Made by a program: the position numbers and the translations under genes
Assembly: GCF_024297065.1 (NCBI RefSeq)
Contig: NZ_CP101114.1
Coordinates: 558,001-622,000 of the forward strand
Length of the DNA stretch: 64,000 bases
Source of the DNA: Bartonella harrusi
GTDB lineage: Bacteria > Pseudomonadota > Alphaproteobacteria > Rhizobiales > Rhizobiaceae
Direction: 5' to 3'
The notes under the pieces: generated by a model
Told to the model about the DNA's origin: nothing
The model's database searches: none
The model's input: only the letters and a program-made list of their open reading frames with translations
In this document: positions 10,025 to 20,899 of the stretch, one piece after another
Layout of the letters: each line of letters begins with the position of its first letter
How positions within the stretch are numbered: position 1 is the stretch's first letter

Positions 10025-10517
10025 TTTTGTTAAAACTTTGTAGATTGCAATCGTGGATAAAATGGCTTGGTTATAGAGCATATGTTAAAGGTGCCGACAA
10101 AAATGGTTTGCACATTATTACCAATAACGGATGTGTTGTAGAATTTAGGGCGCAAAAGAAGAGAAGAAAAGTGTTAGAGGGGGTTTATTGAAGATTCTAA
10201 CAAAGTTTTATGTGGTTAAAAATTTCAAACTTTCTACAATCTATTTTTCGTATAAATTTATCGAGTGTTTTGCAGATTTCTTCTTGAGGCGCTTTTTCAT
10301 CAAAAAAAATTATGCTTTTTGTAAGGAGAACACTTTTATACAATCAAATAAAGTGGGTTCTTTTTGTGGCAAACGATAAATACAGCCTAGAAATGGAGTA
10401 ACGATTAAAAATTTTATAAGAGATACGAAAGTTTTCATTTAAAACCGCATAATGCAATGATTTGGGATAAGATTCATCTAGAAGAACGGTACGTAATATC
10501 GTTAACGGAGTGTAATA
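10025..10517. other. Region upstream of cysS, no clear gene
   Basis: About 490 bases separate the TIGR02301 gene from divergent cysS. A short plus-strand open stretch near 10050-10190 (containing GLHIITNNGCVVEFR) lacks a convincing start or ribosome-binding site. The cysS ribosome-binding site (GGAG, 10506-10509) is at the end. No riboswitch was recognised. Confidence 0.5.
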
Positions 10518-12026
10518 ATGAGAGAGTTGCGATTTTATAACACGCTTACACGTAAAAAAGAAATTTTTACACCGATAGATGCAACGAGAGTACGCCTTTA
10601 TGTTTGTGGTCCAACGGTTTACGATTATGCGCATATAGGCAATGCACGTCCGGTCATTGTTTTTGATATGTTGTTTCGTTTATTACGTCATATTTATGGT
10701 AAAGAGCATGTTATATACGCACGTAATATTACAGATGTAGATGATAAAATTAATGCACGAGCAGCTTGCGAATATCCAGAGTTAGCACTTAATGAGGCTA
10801 TTCGTCGATTAACGGAGCAAACCTATTCTCAATTTCAAAAAGACACGATAGCACTTGGTTGTTTGTTACCAACCAGTCAACCCCGTGCAACGGATCATTT
10901 AGAAGAGATGCGTTGTTTGATTAAACGGCTGCTTGAAAAAGGACATGCTTATATAGCGGAAAATCATATATTATTTTCTGTAAGCAGCATCAAAAATCAT
11001 CCCCATTACGGAGAATTTGCAAAACGTTCTTTAGAAGAAATGAGGGCAGGGGCACGTGTCGATGTTGCTGCTTATAAAAGGGAGGAGATGGATTTTGTTT
11101 TATGGAAACCTTCTCTAGAGGGGGAACCAGGTTGGGCATCGCCGGCAGGAATTCCTGTTTTAGGTCGTCCAGGGTGGCATATTGAGTGTTCAGCAATGTC
11201 AATGGCAAAACTGTTAAAACCTTATGGAGGTGGTTTAACTTGTGATAATCCAACAGCCAATATTTTTGATATTCATGGTGGTGGTATTGATTTGATTTTT
11301 CCTCATCATGAAAATGAGATTGCCCAAAGTTGTTCAGCTTTTGCAACAGAGCGAATGGCTAATTTTTGGATGCATAATGGTTTTTTACAGGTTGAAGGCC
11401 AAAAGATGTCTAAAAGCTTTGGTAATTTTATTACTATACGTTCTGTTTTAGAGAATGATTTTTTTGAATTTAATGATGTTTTAACAAAAGAAATGAAACA
11501 AAATTGGGCTGGTTTGTCCGCACGTTTTTCAATGTTACAAACCCATTATCGAGAACCATTAAATTGGACAATGCAGCGTTTAGCGCATTCTAGTAGAGAA
11601 TTGTATCGTTGGTATGAATTGCTTCGTCGTGAAAGAACATGTTTAGAGGAGAATGAAGTTTTTGATGACTCTTTGATCAATGCATTAAGTGATGATCTTA
11701 ATACTCCAAATGCATTTGCTCGTTTACGGCAATTTTATAAAACAGGCAATGCTATCGCTCTTGCAAATGCGATGCGTTTATTTGGGTTCTTGTGTCAAGA
11801 GTGGGTTATAGATGCAGAGTGCCCATTATTTATGAAAAAAACACGTCTTGATTCAAAATTTATCGAACAGCGCATTGCCGAAAGGCTACAACTTATCCAT
11901 AATAAAGAATGGGCAGCTGCGGATACTATTCGTGATGAGCTTGCAGCCGAGGGGGTTGTTTTAAAAGATGAAAAAGACCCACAAACTGGCGAGCGTATAA
12001 CTGTGTGGGATATACGAAATTTATAA
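10518..12026 (+). CDS. cysS: Cysteine--tRNA ligase
   Basis: The 502-residue class I synthetase charges tRNA-Cys. It has the zinc-site Cys in [18 protein letters not shown] (HIGH equivalent HIGN), the second zinc region [10 protein letters not shown] with [16 protein letters not shown], and the KMSKS loop in [11 protein letters not shown]. It is standard in length and complete. A tRNA-Cys gene is also in this window at 48255. Confidence 0.96.
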   Translation: MRELRFYNTLTRKKEIFTPIDATRVRLYVCGPTVYDYAHIGNARPVIVFDMLFRLLRHIYGKEHVIYARNITDVDDKINARAACEYPELALNEAIRRLTEQTYSQFQKDTIALGCLLPTSQPRATDHLEEMRCLIKRLLEKGHAYIAENHILFSVSSIKNHPHYGEFAKRSLEEMRAGARVDVAAYKREEMDFVLWKPSLEGEPGWASPAGIPVLGRPGWHIECSAMSMAKLLKPYGGGLTCDNPTANIFDIHGGGIDLIFPHHENEIAQSCSAFATERMANFWMHNGFLQVEGQKMSKSFGNFITIRSVLENDFFEFNDVLTKEMKQNWAGLSARFSMLQTHYREPLNWTMQRLAHSSRELYRWYELLRRERTCLEENEVFDDSLINALSDDLNTPNAFARLRQFYKTGNAIALANAMRLFGFLCQEWVIDAECPLFMKKTRLDSKFIEQRIAERLQLIHNKEWAAADTIRDELAAEGVVLKDEKDPQTGERITVWDIRNL

Positions 12027-12068
12027 TTCGGGTACTTTAGCAGCTTCCATAACAAGGGAGACAGTTTG

Positions 12069-12638
12069 ATGGAATTTTTATATCATTACGGTTATGTCAC
12101 ACTTAAATTGGTTGTAGGACTTATCGCCTTCCTCTTGATTTTAAGAACAACAGGGCGCGGAAGTCTCAGTCAAATGACACCCGTTGATTTGGTCAGCAAT
12201 TTTGTCATGGGGGGTATTCTTGGAGGCGTTGTTTATAATCCCAATATTACGACTGTTCAATTGTTGCTTGTTTTATTGATTTGGCAAACTTTGATTGTAT
12301 CTCTTAATTTTTTGGCACGCTATTCAGTTTTTTTTCGTCGTCTGATTGCTGGGCAGAAGACAGCATTGGTTTTAGATGGTGTCTTTCAAATAGATAGGAT
12401 TAAAAATTTGAATATCAGTGTAAATAATTTGATCACGATGTTACGGATTAAAGGTTGTAGTTTACATGAAGCCGCTTTTGTTCATTTAGAAACCAGTGGT
12501 GATTGTTCTGTAGTTAAAAAGGAAGAAGGAAAGAAGTCTGTCATTTTAGTAGAGAATGGTGAAATTATAGATGATGGACTTCAAGAGATTGGTAAATCAA
12601 AGACATGGCTTCAAGCAGAATTAAAAAAAAGCGTGTAA
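12069..12638 (+). CDS. DUF421 / YetF-like membrane protein
   Basis: The 189-residue protein has about three N-terminal transmembrane helices, the family stretch RTTGRGSLSQMTPVDLVSNFVMGGILGG, and a soluble C-terminal part with TALVLDGVF and ITMLRIKGC. This is the layout of DUF421/YetF proteins, which have no firm biochemical function. The ATG at 12069 is preferred to the TTG directly before it. An AAGGGAG site sits upstream. Confidence 0.8.
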   Translation: MEFLYHYGYVTLKLVVGLIAFLLILRTTGRGSLSQMTPVDLVSNFVMGGILGGVVYNPNITTVQLLLVLLIWQTLIVSLNFLARYSVFFRRLIAGQKTALVLDGVFQIDRIKNLNISVNNLITMLRIKGCSLHEAAFVHLETSGDCSVVKKEEGKKSVILVENGEIIDDGLQEIGKSKTWLQAELKKSV

Positions 12639-12850
12639 AGGTTGAGAATTTATTTGCAGCAGAATGGTATGAGAATACAGACCAAAATAATAAACCTTAT
12701 AGTGGATTATTTCTTGTCCCTTTTTCAAAAACAGTCTAACTTAACCGCTAATACATATACTGACTAAAAGTGTATAAAGATGAGCTGTAAATGGCAAGAG
12801 GGGAGGCATTCCCGTGCTTGTTAAGTGGATGATAGAGAAATAAGAGTTTT

Positions 12851-14728
12851 ATGAAACAGAATAAAATGACAAAAACCGTATCGTCAGATACAGGTCAGAC
12901 TTTTCGCACACTTTATAATCTATGGCCTTATATGTGGCCTGCGGATCGGCGTGATCTAAAAACGCGTGTTTTATGGGCGATATTTTATCTTGTTTTAGCT
13001 AAACTTATTCTCATATCTGTACCGTATTTCTTTAAATATGCTACAGATACTCTTGATGCAAGTCTCTCCACATCGAGATCATCCAGTTATATTGTTCCTA
13101 TCATGCTTGTTTTGGCATATAATGTTGCACGGATTGTTCAAGCTGCATTAAATCAGTTGCGTGATTCTCTGTTTGCAACCGTTGGTCAACATGCCATCCG
13201 CCAGTTAGCCTATAAAACCTTTATACATATTCATGGATTATCTTTGCGCTTTCATTTGGAAAAGCGAACTGGTGGGCTTTCTCGCGTCATTGAGCGTGGC
13301 ACAAAGGGAATTGAAGCGATTGTTAGATTTTCAATTCTCAATACAGTGCCAACGGTTTTGGAATTTGTTTTGACAGCACTTGTCTTTTATATAGGTTATG
13401 GATGGCATTATCTGCTCATCGTTGTAATAATGGTTTGTCTTTATACTTGGTTTACAATTAAGGCAAGCGATTGGCGTATTCGTATTCGGCATAAAATGAA
13501 TATGGCAGATACTGAGGCCAATACGCGTGCTGTTGATTCTCTTTTGAATTTTGAAACAGTCAAATATTTTTGCAATGAAACTCTGGAAGCACATAGATTT
13601 GATTCTTCTATGGAAAATTATGAAAAAGCTGCAACCAAAATTTGGACATCATTAAGCTGGCTTAATTTTGGTCAGGCTTTTATTTTCGGTATCGGAATGA
13701 CTATTCTGATGTTGATGTCCGCGTATGAAGTTTTTCATAAGACACAAACTTTAGGAGATTTCGTTTTTATTAATGCACTTTTAATACAGCTCTCTATTCC
13801 ATTGAATTTTATTGGTTCAATTTACCGTGATGTTCGACAAGGATTAACTGATATTGAAGCCATGTTTGATCTTTTAGATGTTCCACAGGAGATCATTGAT
13901 AAATCAGATGCCAAACCATTAATAGTGCGTTGTGGAGCTATTAGGTTTCATCAGGTAAAATTTTCCTATAGTCCAGATCGCCAGATTCTCAAAGATATTG
14001 ATTTTGAAGTTCCTGGAGGTAAAACAGTTGCAATTGTTGGTCCATCAGGTGCTGGCAAATCGACTATTTCTCGATTACTTTTTCGTTTTTATGATGTTGA
14101 TTCAGGTTCCATCACAATTGATGGACAAGATATTCGTGATGTAACGCAAAAAAGTTTACGTGAAGCTATTGGCATGGTACCGCAGGATACGGTATTATTT
14201 AATGATACAATTGCATATAATATTTTCTATGGGCGTCCAGCTGCTACAGATGAAGAGATGCGCAAAGCTGCTGAAATGGCACAGATATCAAAATTTATTG
14301 AGATGCTTCCGGAAGGTTTTCAGTCTATGGTAGGTGAACGTGGACTTAAACTATCAGGTGGTGAAAAGCAACGTGTCGCTATTGCACGGACATTATTGAA
14401 AGCACCCCCCCTTCTCATTTTGGATGAAGCAACAGCAGCCCTTGATACGGCAACAGAACAGGAAATTCAACAGGCTCTAGATATCGTCAGCCGTGGGCGG
14501 ACAACCTTAATCATTGCGCATCGTCTTTCTACTGTTATTAATGCTGATGAAATTTTGGTTCTTAAAAATGGCCGCATTATTGAAAATGGCACACATGCAC
14601 AGCTTTTACATAAGAAAGGTCTCTATGCTTCAATGTGGAATAAGCAGCTTGAAGCATCGCAAGCTGAAGAAAAATTACGTAAAATGCGTGAAGAAGATGA
14701 GATAGGCGTTGTTAATCGTAAAAAATAA
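12851..14728 (+). CDS. Atm1-type ABC exporter (permease-ATPase half transporter)
   Basis: The 625-residue protein fuses a six-helix membrane domain (about residues 35-330) to an ATPase domain. The ATPase has Walker A GPSGAGKST, the ABC signature LSGGEKQRVAIARTL, Walker B LLILDEATAALD and the H-loop IIAHRLSTV. HFHLEKRTGGLSRVIERGTKG and FNYFETVKYF-like sequence (here LLNFETVKYF) are typical of the Atm1/HMT1 subgroup, which exports glutathione-linked sulfur or metal compounds. It would act as a homodimer in the inner membrane. Confidence 0.9.
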   Translation: MKQNKMTKTVSSDTGQTFRTLYNLWPYMWPADRRDLKTRVLWAIFYLVLAKLILISVPYFFKYATDTLDASLSTSRSSSYIVPIMLVLAYNVARIVQAALNQLRDSLFATVGQHAIRQLAYKTFIHIHGLSLRFHLEKRTGGLSRVIERGTKGIEAIVRFSILNTVPTVLEFVLTALVFYIGYGWHYLLIVVIMVCLYTWFTIKASDWRIRIRHKMNMADTEANTRAVDSLLNFETVKYFCNETLEAHRFDSSMENYEKAATKIWTSLSWLNFGQAFIFGIGMTILMLMSAYEVFHKTQTLGDFVFINALLIQLSIPLNFIGSIYRDVRQGLTDIEAMFDLLDVPQEIIDKSDAKPLIVRCGAIRFHQVKFSYSPDRQILKDIDFEVPGGKTVAIVGPSGAGKSTISRLLFRFYDVDSGSITIDGQDIRDVTQKSLREAIGMVPQDTVLFNDTIAYNIFYGRPAATDEEMRKAAEMAQISKFIEMLPEGFQSMVGERGLKLSGGEKQRVAIARTLLKAPPLLILDEATAALDTATEQEIQQALDIVSRGRTTLIIAHRLSTVINADEILVLKNGRIIENGTHAQLLHKKGLYASMWNKQLEASQAEEKLRKMREEDEIGVVNRKK

Positions 14729-14843
14729 GCTATGTAAACGTGACCGATAACTTTATAGGGAGTGATGCGTTAAATACACAAAAGGATAAGAAAAAAACAG
14801 AAGGTTTATGACTTATTAAAATGATCTATGAATAGGAAATTAT

Positions 14844-15542
14844 ATGAGTATTCTACAATCTATCCATAATGGCTTTGTGCCAATTCATAAAGAAGGTTAT
14901 CCTTTTATTGTCGTATTTTTTGTTCTTTCTCTCATTCTTGGTTGGATGTGGAATCCACTGTTTTGGTGTGGTCTTGTCCTCACGGTGTGGTGTATTTATT
15001 TTTTTCGTGATCCAGATCGCGTCATTCCTTTAAATTCAAATTGGATTATGTCGCCTGCTGATGGTCGTATCTCGTTTGCCGAACCGTGTGTTCCACCTGA
15101 GGAATTGGGATTAGGCAAAGAAGAAATGATCAGAATTTCCGTATTTATGAATATTTTTTCGTGCCATATTAATCGCATTCCTATAAGTGGTACAATAGAA
15201 TCTATAGTTTATCGTCCAGGACAGTTTGCCAATGCAGAGCTTGATAAGGCCAGTCAGTTTAATGAGCGGAATGGGGTGGTTATTGATAGCAAACATGGTA
15301 AAATTGGGATGGTGCAAATAGCTGGAATGGTTGCTCGCCGGATTGTTTGTTGGTCAAAAGAACATGATTCCGTTGTTACTGGAGAAAGATTTGGATTAAT
15401 TCGTTTTGGTTCTCGCCTTGATATTTATATCCCAAGAGAAGTGAAATTGCGTGTTGCTGTTGGTCAGACGGCAATTGCAGGAGAAACGGTTTTAGGTTCT
15501 TTTGATGATAAGAGTGCTACAACGGATTTCAGATTTGATTAG
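14844..15542 (+). CDS. psd: Phosphatidylserine decarboxylase, short form
   Basis: Psd makes phosphatidylethanolamine from phosphatidylserine. The 232-residue proenzyme is the short rhizobial type, with two hydrophobic segments near the N terminus, the SPADGRISF motif, [13 protein letters not shown], and the self-cleavage Gly-Ser in [11 protein letters not shown], where the Ser becomes the pyruvoyl group. It stands 8 bases before pssA, so the two steps of PE synthesis are paired. Confidence 0.94.
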   Translation: MSILQSIHNGFVPIHKEGYPFIVVFFVLSLILGWMWNPLFWCGLVLTVWCIYFFRDPDRVIPLNSNWIMSPADGRISFAEPCVPPEELGLGKEEMIRISVFMNIFSCHINRIPISGTIESIVYRPGQFANAELDKASQFNERNGVVIDSKHGKIGMVQIAGMVARRIVCWSKEHDSVVTGERFGLIRFGSRLDIYIPREVKLRVAVGQTAIAGETVLGSFDDKSATTDFRFD

Positions 15543-15550
15543 GATAAAAA

Positions 15551-16390
15551 ATGAAAAACTTTTCGCTCTTTTCTTCATTTAATCCTGAAGGGCAGCATGA
15601 TGATGGTGCAAATCGCTGGCGTTCACCTACACCGATGCGGTATGTCATTCCAAATGTTATCACTATTTTGGCAATTTGCGCAGGGATGAGCAGTATTCGT
15701 TTAGCTTTTGAGCATCGTTATGAAGCTGCTATTTTAATGGTGCTTTTAGCAGCAGTCTTAGATGGCGCTGATGGACGTATCGCTCGTTTGATGGATGGCA
15801 GTTCATCTTTTGGAGCACAGATGGATTCTCTTGCTGATGTCATTAATTTTGGTGTTGCACCTGCGCTTATTGTCTACTCCTTTGTTTTGGCTCAAGCACA
15901 CCAAGTTGGTTGGGTGGCAGCACTTGTTTATTGTGTTGCTTGTTGTTTGCGGTTAGCGCGTTTTAATGTGATGTTAGATAATAAGGATACACCAAAATGG
16001 CAGGATAATTATTTTATTGGTGTTCCTGCACCAGCAGGAGCGTTATTGCTTCTTTTGCCTATGTATCTAGGGGCTCTTGGTTTGATGCCGAGTTGGAGCT
16101 GGGCATTATTTTTTAGTCTTTATACTGTAATTATTGCTTTTCTGTTGGTTAGTCGTTTACCGGTGTGGAATGCAAAGACAATCGACCAAAATTTGAGGCG
16201 TGATATTGTTGTACCATGCATGTTGGGGGTTGTGATTTATGTAGGTTTTCTTGCAACTTATACATGGTATACTTTACTCATTACAGCTGTTTGCTATATG
16301 ATTTTTCTCCCCTGTAGTTTTGTGGTTTATCATAAACGGGCTCTTTTGGAAGAAAAAAAGAGTAATACGAAAACTCTCCAAAAATCATAG
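15551..16390 (+). CDS. pssA: CDP-diacylglycerol--serine O-phosphatidyltransferase
   Basis: PssA joins serine to CDP-diacylglycerol. The 279-residue membrane protein carries the CDP-alcohol phosphotransferase signature LDGADGRIARLMDGSSSFG followed by AQMDSLADVINFGVAP, with all the expected Asp residues, and about eight hydrophobic segments. It follows psd by 8 bases. Confidence 0.94.
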   Translation: MKNFSLFSSFNPEGQHDDGANRWRSPTPMRYVIPNVITILAICAGMSSIRLAFEHRYEAAILMVLLAAVLDGADGRIARLMDGSSSFGAQMDSLADVINFGVAPALIVYSFVLAQAHQVGWVAALVYCVACCLRLARFNVMLDNKDTPKWQDNYFIGVPAPAGALLLLLPMYLGALGLMPSWSWALFFSLYTVIIAFLLVSRLPVWNAKTIDQNLRRDIVVPCMLGVVIYVGFLATYTWYTLLITAVCYMIFLPCSFVVYHKRALLEEKKSNTKTLQKS

Positions 16391-16469
16391 AACTTTATAT
16401 TTTTTTGCAAAGAAAAGCAGCAATAGAACGAAGTCTAATTCAGATTTACGTTTTCATTCATGTCTATAG

Positions 16470-17222
16470 TTAATCAGGAACATGATAATCCATGAACCTA
16501 TTTTTACGGACATTAAAAAGTTTTCCTGTTTCTTTTAAATGAGGTGAGGATAAATGTGCTATTTTTGCTGCAACTTCTTGTGGTGAAGGGAGTGTTTGAG
16601 GATCTTCACCAGGCATGGCTTGTGCACGCATGGCAGTGCGTGTTGCACCGGGATCAACACAGTTAACTTTGATAGAAGTTTGTTTTAGTTCTTCTGCCCA
16701 GCATCGCGCAATAATTTCTAAAGCAGCTTTAGAGGCAGCATAGGGTCCCCAGAAAGCGCGTGCAACATGAGCAACGCTTGAAGATAACAAAATTGCTCGT
16801 CCAGCATCAGATTTACGCAATAAAGGTTCTACAGCTTTCATTAACCGCCATTGGCTGATAAGGTTTATCTGTAAAACATTTTCAAATACTCTATTTTCGG
16901 TATGTGCTACTGGTGAGAGTGTTCCAAGGATTCCCGCACTGGTGACCATAATATCAAGCTTTTCCCAGCGTTTTGCAATTGAAACGCTAAGAGTGTCGAT
17001 ATTTTCCATATGATGTAAGTCGAGAGGGACTAGTGTTGCATGTGCACCTTTTTCTCGAATTTTATTGTCAAGTTCAGTGAGCCCACTCGTTGTTCGTGCA
17101 AGAGCGATAATATGAGCCCCGCGTGCCGCGAGCTCTAATGCTAAATGGTAACCAATACCCCTTGAGGCACCGGTAACAAGTGCAACACGACCAAAGAGAC
17201 TAAAATCAAGTTTTGTCATCAT
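16470..17222 (-). CDS. Short-chain dehydrogenase/reductase
   Basis: The 250-residue protein has the SDR cofactor motif VTGASRGIGYHLA, SAGILG, the catalytic Ser in SSSVAH and the YAASKAAL Tyr-Lys pair. The substrate cannot be inferred. Two adjacent ATG codons (17222 and 17219) follow the purF stop by one base or a few bases, so translation is probably coupled to purF. The frame extends further upstream inside purF but those starts would add an unlikely basic tail. Confidence 0.88.
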   Translation of the reverse strand: MMTKLDFSLFGRVALVTGASRGIGYHLALELAARGAHIIALARTTSGLTELDNKIREKGAHATLVPLDLHHMENIDTLSVSIAKRWEKLDIMVTSAGILGTLSPVAHTENRVFENVLQINLISQWRLMKAVEPLLRKSDAGRAILLSSSVAHVARAFWGPYAASKAALEIIARCWAEELKQTSIKVNCVDPGATRTAMRAQAMPGEDPQTLPSPQEVAAKIAHLSSPHLKETGKLFNVRKNRFMDYHVPD

Positions 17223-17223
17223 A

Positions 17224-18717
17224 TTAATCTCTTGTTTTAAGAACAGAGGATTGATGAATTTGAGGAATACTTTCTTGATCAACGAGCTGTGTAGGGTAAT
17301 GTCCGGTAAAATAATGGTCAGTAAATTGTGGATCAGTATTATTTCGTTTTTCTCCTGCTACAGCAAGATAGAGACCATCAATTGAAAGAAACTCTAATGA
17401 ATCAGCACCAACAAAATTGCACATGGATTGTAAGTCTGGATATTGATTAGCCAATAAGCTTTCAACTTTAGGTGTATCAATGCCATAGAAATCGGGATAA
17501 AAAATCATAGGGCTAGAAATGCGCATATGCACTTCTTTTGCTCCTGCATCGCGGAGCATTCGTACAATTTTGAGGGATGTTGTTCCCCGTACAATGGAAT
17601 CATCAACTAAAATAACACGTTTTCCTTGGATAACAGAACGATTTGCAGAATGTTTTAATTTCACTCCAAAAGCGCGAATTTGTTGTGTTGGTTCAATAAA
17701 TGTGCGACCAACATAGTGGTTACGAATAATACCAAGTTCAAAGGGAATGCCAATTTCTTGCGCATAACCAATTGCTGCGGGTGTTCCACCATCAGGAACG
17801 GGAACCACGACATCACCTTCATACGGCGCTTCTTGGGCCAAATGAATACCCATATTTTTACGTACCGTGTAAACACTGCGTCCTCCAACGATTGAATCAG
17901 GACGCGCAAAATAAACATATTCAAAAAGACAAAGCTTTTCTGGTTTATCACTCTCTGGTTTTATAATTTTTTTAGTAATTTCCCCATTTTTCTGTATTTC
18001 ACATATAATAATTTCTCCATTTTTAACATCGCGCACATATTTTGCTCCAATAATATCAAGAGCACATGTTTCGGAACAGAAAATTGGTTTACCATCAAGT
18101 TCGCCCATCACGAGAGGTCTAATCCCTGTTGGGTCGCGTGCGGCAATAAGCTTTGTACGAGTGAGTGCCAACATGGCATATCCACCTTCTACTTGCCGAA
18201 TAGCATCAACAAAACGATCAGAGGACGATTCATAACGTGATCGCGCAATAAGATGGAGAAAAACTTCTGAATCTGATGTCGATTGACAAATAGCACCAGA
18301 AGTAATGAGTTCGCGGCGTAATGTCAGACCATTGGTGAGATTACCATTATGGGCAATAGCAATCCCTCCAGCTTTTAATTCCGCAAAAAGAGGTTGAACA
18401 TTACGTAATGCTATTTCTCCAGTTGTAGAATAACGAGTATGTCCGATAGCAAGATTTCCTGGTAAACGTGCAAGTGTTGCGGGATTTGTATAGTGATCAC
18501 CGACAAGACCGAGATACTTTTCTTGATGAAACATTTTATTATGGTAAGAGACAATACCAGCTGCCTCTTGCCCACGATGCTGAAGTGCATGAAGCCCGAG
18601 AGCTGTTAATGTTGCAGCATCTTCATGACCAAGAATACCAAAAACCCCACATTCTTCATGAAGGGTATCGCCATCCAATGCATAATCCTGACAGGAAACA
18701 TCGCTTTTTTTCATCAT
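17224..18717 (-). CDS. purF: Amidophosphoribosyltransferase
   Basis: PurF makes phosphoribosylamine from PRPP and glutamine, the first step of purine synthesis. The 497-residue protein has a short propeptide before Cys23 in EECGVFGI, the nucleophile of the glutaminase domain, and the PRPP-binding loop VILVDDSIVRGTTS in the C-terminal transferase domain. An SDR gene follows immediately and cvpA lies upstream. Confidence 0.96.
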   Translation of the reverse strand: MMKKSDVSCQDYALDGDTLHEECGVFGILGHEDAATLTALGLHALQHRGQEAAGIVSYHNKMFHQEKYLGLVGDHYTNPATLARLPGNLAIGHTRYSTTGEIALRNVQPLFAELKAGGIAIAHNGNLTNGLTLRRELITSGAICQSTSDSEVFLHLIARSRYESSSDRFVDAIRQVEGGYAMLALTRTKLIAARDPTGIRPLVMGELDGKPIFCSETCALDIIGAKYVRDVKNGEIIICEIQKNGEITKKIIKPESDKPEKLCLFEYVYFARPDSIVGGRSVYTVRKNMGIHLAQEAPYEGDVVVPVPDGGTPAAIGYAQEIGIPFELGIIRNHYVGRTFIEPTQQIRAFGVKLKHSANRSVIQGKRVILVDDSIVRGTTSLKIVRMLRDAGAKEVHMRISSPMIFYPDFYGIDTPKVESLLANQYPDLQSMCNFVGADSLEFLSIDGLYLAVAGEKRNNTDPQFTDHYFTGHYPTQLVDQESIPQIHQSSVLKTRD

Positions 18718-18799
18718 ATTCTTTCAGTTGTCATAGGAGGGATGATTATTTCATACTCCACATGTTATTGAGAATTTTTTACCCATGATAAATTATTTT

Positions 18800-19375
18800 C
18801 TATTTTGCTGAATTATTTTTTTCATGAGGGCGTTTATTCTGTATATTATCATCGTCTTTTTTAAAAAAATTTCCTGCTTTTTCAAGAACAGTGTCGAGGT
18901 TTTGAGGAAGGACATCCCAAATTTTTTGTCCCAATGAATCTAAGATGGGTTTTGTTGTCGCATTTTTTAACCAGTGAGCTTGGTTCTCGGGTTTAATGAG
19001 GGCATTAATAAGAAGCATACCAATAACCATGATCAATAAACCGCGAAATGCCCCAAAAACAAAACCGATAGTGCGGTCAAGGATACCAATGCGACTATCA
19101 ATAATAAAATCGGAGATTTTCATGGTAATAATTGAAGTAATAATAAGAACAATAATAAAAATTGTAACCAATGTTGTGATCAATGCAATCATTTTGTTAG
19201 AAAGATATTGTTCAAAGAAGGGCAAGAAAGGTTTAAATAAAAACAGTGTAGTAATAGCTGCGATTGCCCAAGAAATTAACGATAACACCTCGCGTGAAAA
19301 TCCTCGGAGCATAGCGAGAAAGGCGGACAACAGGATGACAACTAAGACAATTCCATCAAGGACTGTTATGATCAT
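18800..19375 (-). CDS. cvpA: CvpA family membrane protein
   Basis: The 191-residue protein has the CvpA pattern: four hydrophobic helices, LSAFLAMLRGFSREVLSLISW near the N terminus, and DRTIGFVFGAFRGLLIM. CvpA was named for colicin V production in E. coli and is commonly next to purF, as here. Its precise activity is uncertain; envelope roles have been reported. Confidence 0.88.
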   Translation of the reverse strand: MIITVLDGIVLVVILLSAFLAMLRGFSREVLSLISWAIAAITTLFLFKPFLPFFEQYLSNKMIALITTLVTIFIIVLIITSIITMKISDFIIDSRIGILDRTIGFVFGAFRGLLIMVIGMLLINALIKPENQAHWLKNATTKPILDSLGQKIWDVLPQNLDTVLEKAGNFFKKDDDNIQNKRPHEKNNSAK

Positions 19376-19516
19376 TTGTTTGTTCCTTATACATAAAGTT
19401 GTGTTCTTTTAAGTTAGTATAAAAATGCATTTCTAGTTATGCTATTTTTTTTCTTATAACAGGGATGTTTTATATTTTGTAGATTTTTTTCTTTCTTATC
19501 ATATGTGTGGCGCAGA

Positions 19517-20893
19517 TCATTTTTTACCTGCAGTAATAGCGGCAACCAGCACAGGAAGATCAGAGAATGTTTTTTGTTGAAATTTGAACGCTTTCATTGT
19601 TTCATTTGTTGTAATAGGTTGAACAGCTCCCTGAAAACCAAGTTTTTTTGCTTCATTGATACGTTGTGCAGAATGTGCAACCGCGCGGATAGCTCCTGAA
19701 AGACTGATTTCACCAAAATAGACATGATCAGTTGGAAGAGGAATATTTGCGAGCGAAGAGACCAAAGCCGCTGCAACAGCTAAATCAGCTGCTGGTTCGG
19801 ATATGCGATATCCTCCTGCCACATTAAGATAGACATCATGTTGTCCAAAGCGAACACCACAATAAGCCTCTAAAACAGCAAGAATCATTGAAAGGCGATT
19901 GCCATCCCATCCTACAACAGCACGCCGTGGTGTTCCAAGTGAAGAGGGAGCCACAAGCGCTTGAATTTCTACGAGTATGGGACGCGTTCCCTCCATTCCT
20001 GCAAAAACAGCTGCACCTGGTGCTTTTTCATTTCGTTCACCTAAAAAAAGTTCGGATGGATTTATGACTTCCCGTAATCCTTTATCAGACATTTCAAAAA
20101 CACCAATTTCATCGGTTGGTCCAAAGCGATTTTTGACAGTTCTAAGGATTCGATAATGATGTCCGCCTTCACCTTCAAAATAGAGAACAGCATCAACCAT
20201 ATGTTCTACAACACGGGGCCCTGCAATTTGTCCATCTTTTGTAACATGTCCAACAAGAACAACAGCTGCTCCTGTTTTTTTTGCAAAGCGGATCATTGCT
20301 TGAGCACCAATACGAACTTGTGTGACCGTACCAGGAGCTGAATCTGCAGCATCTGACCATAAAGTTTGAATGGAATCGATAATAACCATATCGAGGTTTT
20401 TATGTTCCCTTAAGGTTGCAAGAATATCTTCAACATTTGTTTCAGCAGCAAGTTTTACCTCTGTATTCGCAGCTCCAAGTCTTTGAGCACGAAGGCATAT
20501 TTGTGCAAGTGCTTCTTCCCCTGAAACATAGATGACATTATGTCCCTTGCGTGATAAAGCAGCCGCTGTTTGTGTCAGCAATGTTGATTTTCCAATACCT
20601 GGGTCTCCACCAACAAGCAATGCCGATCCACGAACAAATCCCCCACCCGTAACACGATCAAGCTCATCGATGCCAGAATGGATACGAGGAGCATCTTGAA
20701 GATCTCCAGAAAGAGAAGTAAGGGCAACTATACGTCCCTTACGGATATTTTGCATTGGGCCGCTACCAATACCACTATTTTCATTTTCTTCGATAAGAGA
20801 ATTCCATTCACCACAGGAATTACATTTCCCAGACCAGCGTGAATGAACAGTTCCACAATTTTGGCAAATAAATTGAAGACGGTTACGTGCCAT
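19517..20893 (-). CDS. radA: DNA repair protein RadA (Sms)
   Basis: RadA is a RecA-like ATPase that drives branch migration during recombination. The 458-residue protein has an N-terminal zinc finger (Cys10, Cys13, Cys24, Cys27), Walker A GGDPGIGKST, the RadA-specific KNRFG motif and a C-terminal Lon-like domain. It begins 6 bases after dnaB, so the two are probably co-transcribed. Confidence 0.95.
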   Translation of the reverse strand: MARNRLQFICQNCGTVHSRWSGKCNSCGEWNSLIEENENSGIGSGPMQNIRKGRIVALTSLSGDLQDAPRIHSGIDELDRVTGGGFVRGSALLVGGDPGIGKSTLLTQTAAALSRKGHNVIYVSGEEALAQICLRAQRLGAANTEVKLAAETNVEDILATLREHKNLDMVIIDSIQTLWSDAADSAPGTVTQVRIGAQAMIRFAKKTGAAVVLVGHVTKDGQIAGPRVVEHMVDAVLYFEGEGGHHYRILRTVKNRFGPTDEIGVFEMSDKGLREVINPSELFLGERNEKAPGAAVFAGMEGTRPILVEIQALVAPSSLGTPRRAVVGWDGNRLSMILAVLEAYCGVRFGQHDVYLNVAGGYRISEPAADLAVAAALVSSLANIPLPTDHVYFGEISLSGAIRAVAHSAQRINEAKKLGFQGAVQPITTNETMKAFKFQQKTFSDLPVLVAAITAGKK

Positions 20894-20899
20894 GATGAT

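Noticed and set aside
10025..10190. Coding-like stretch GLHIITNNGCVVEFR upstream of cysS
   Set aside because: No start codon or ribosome-binding site and opposite to the TIGR02301 gene; probably chance.
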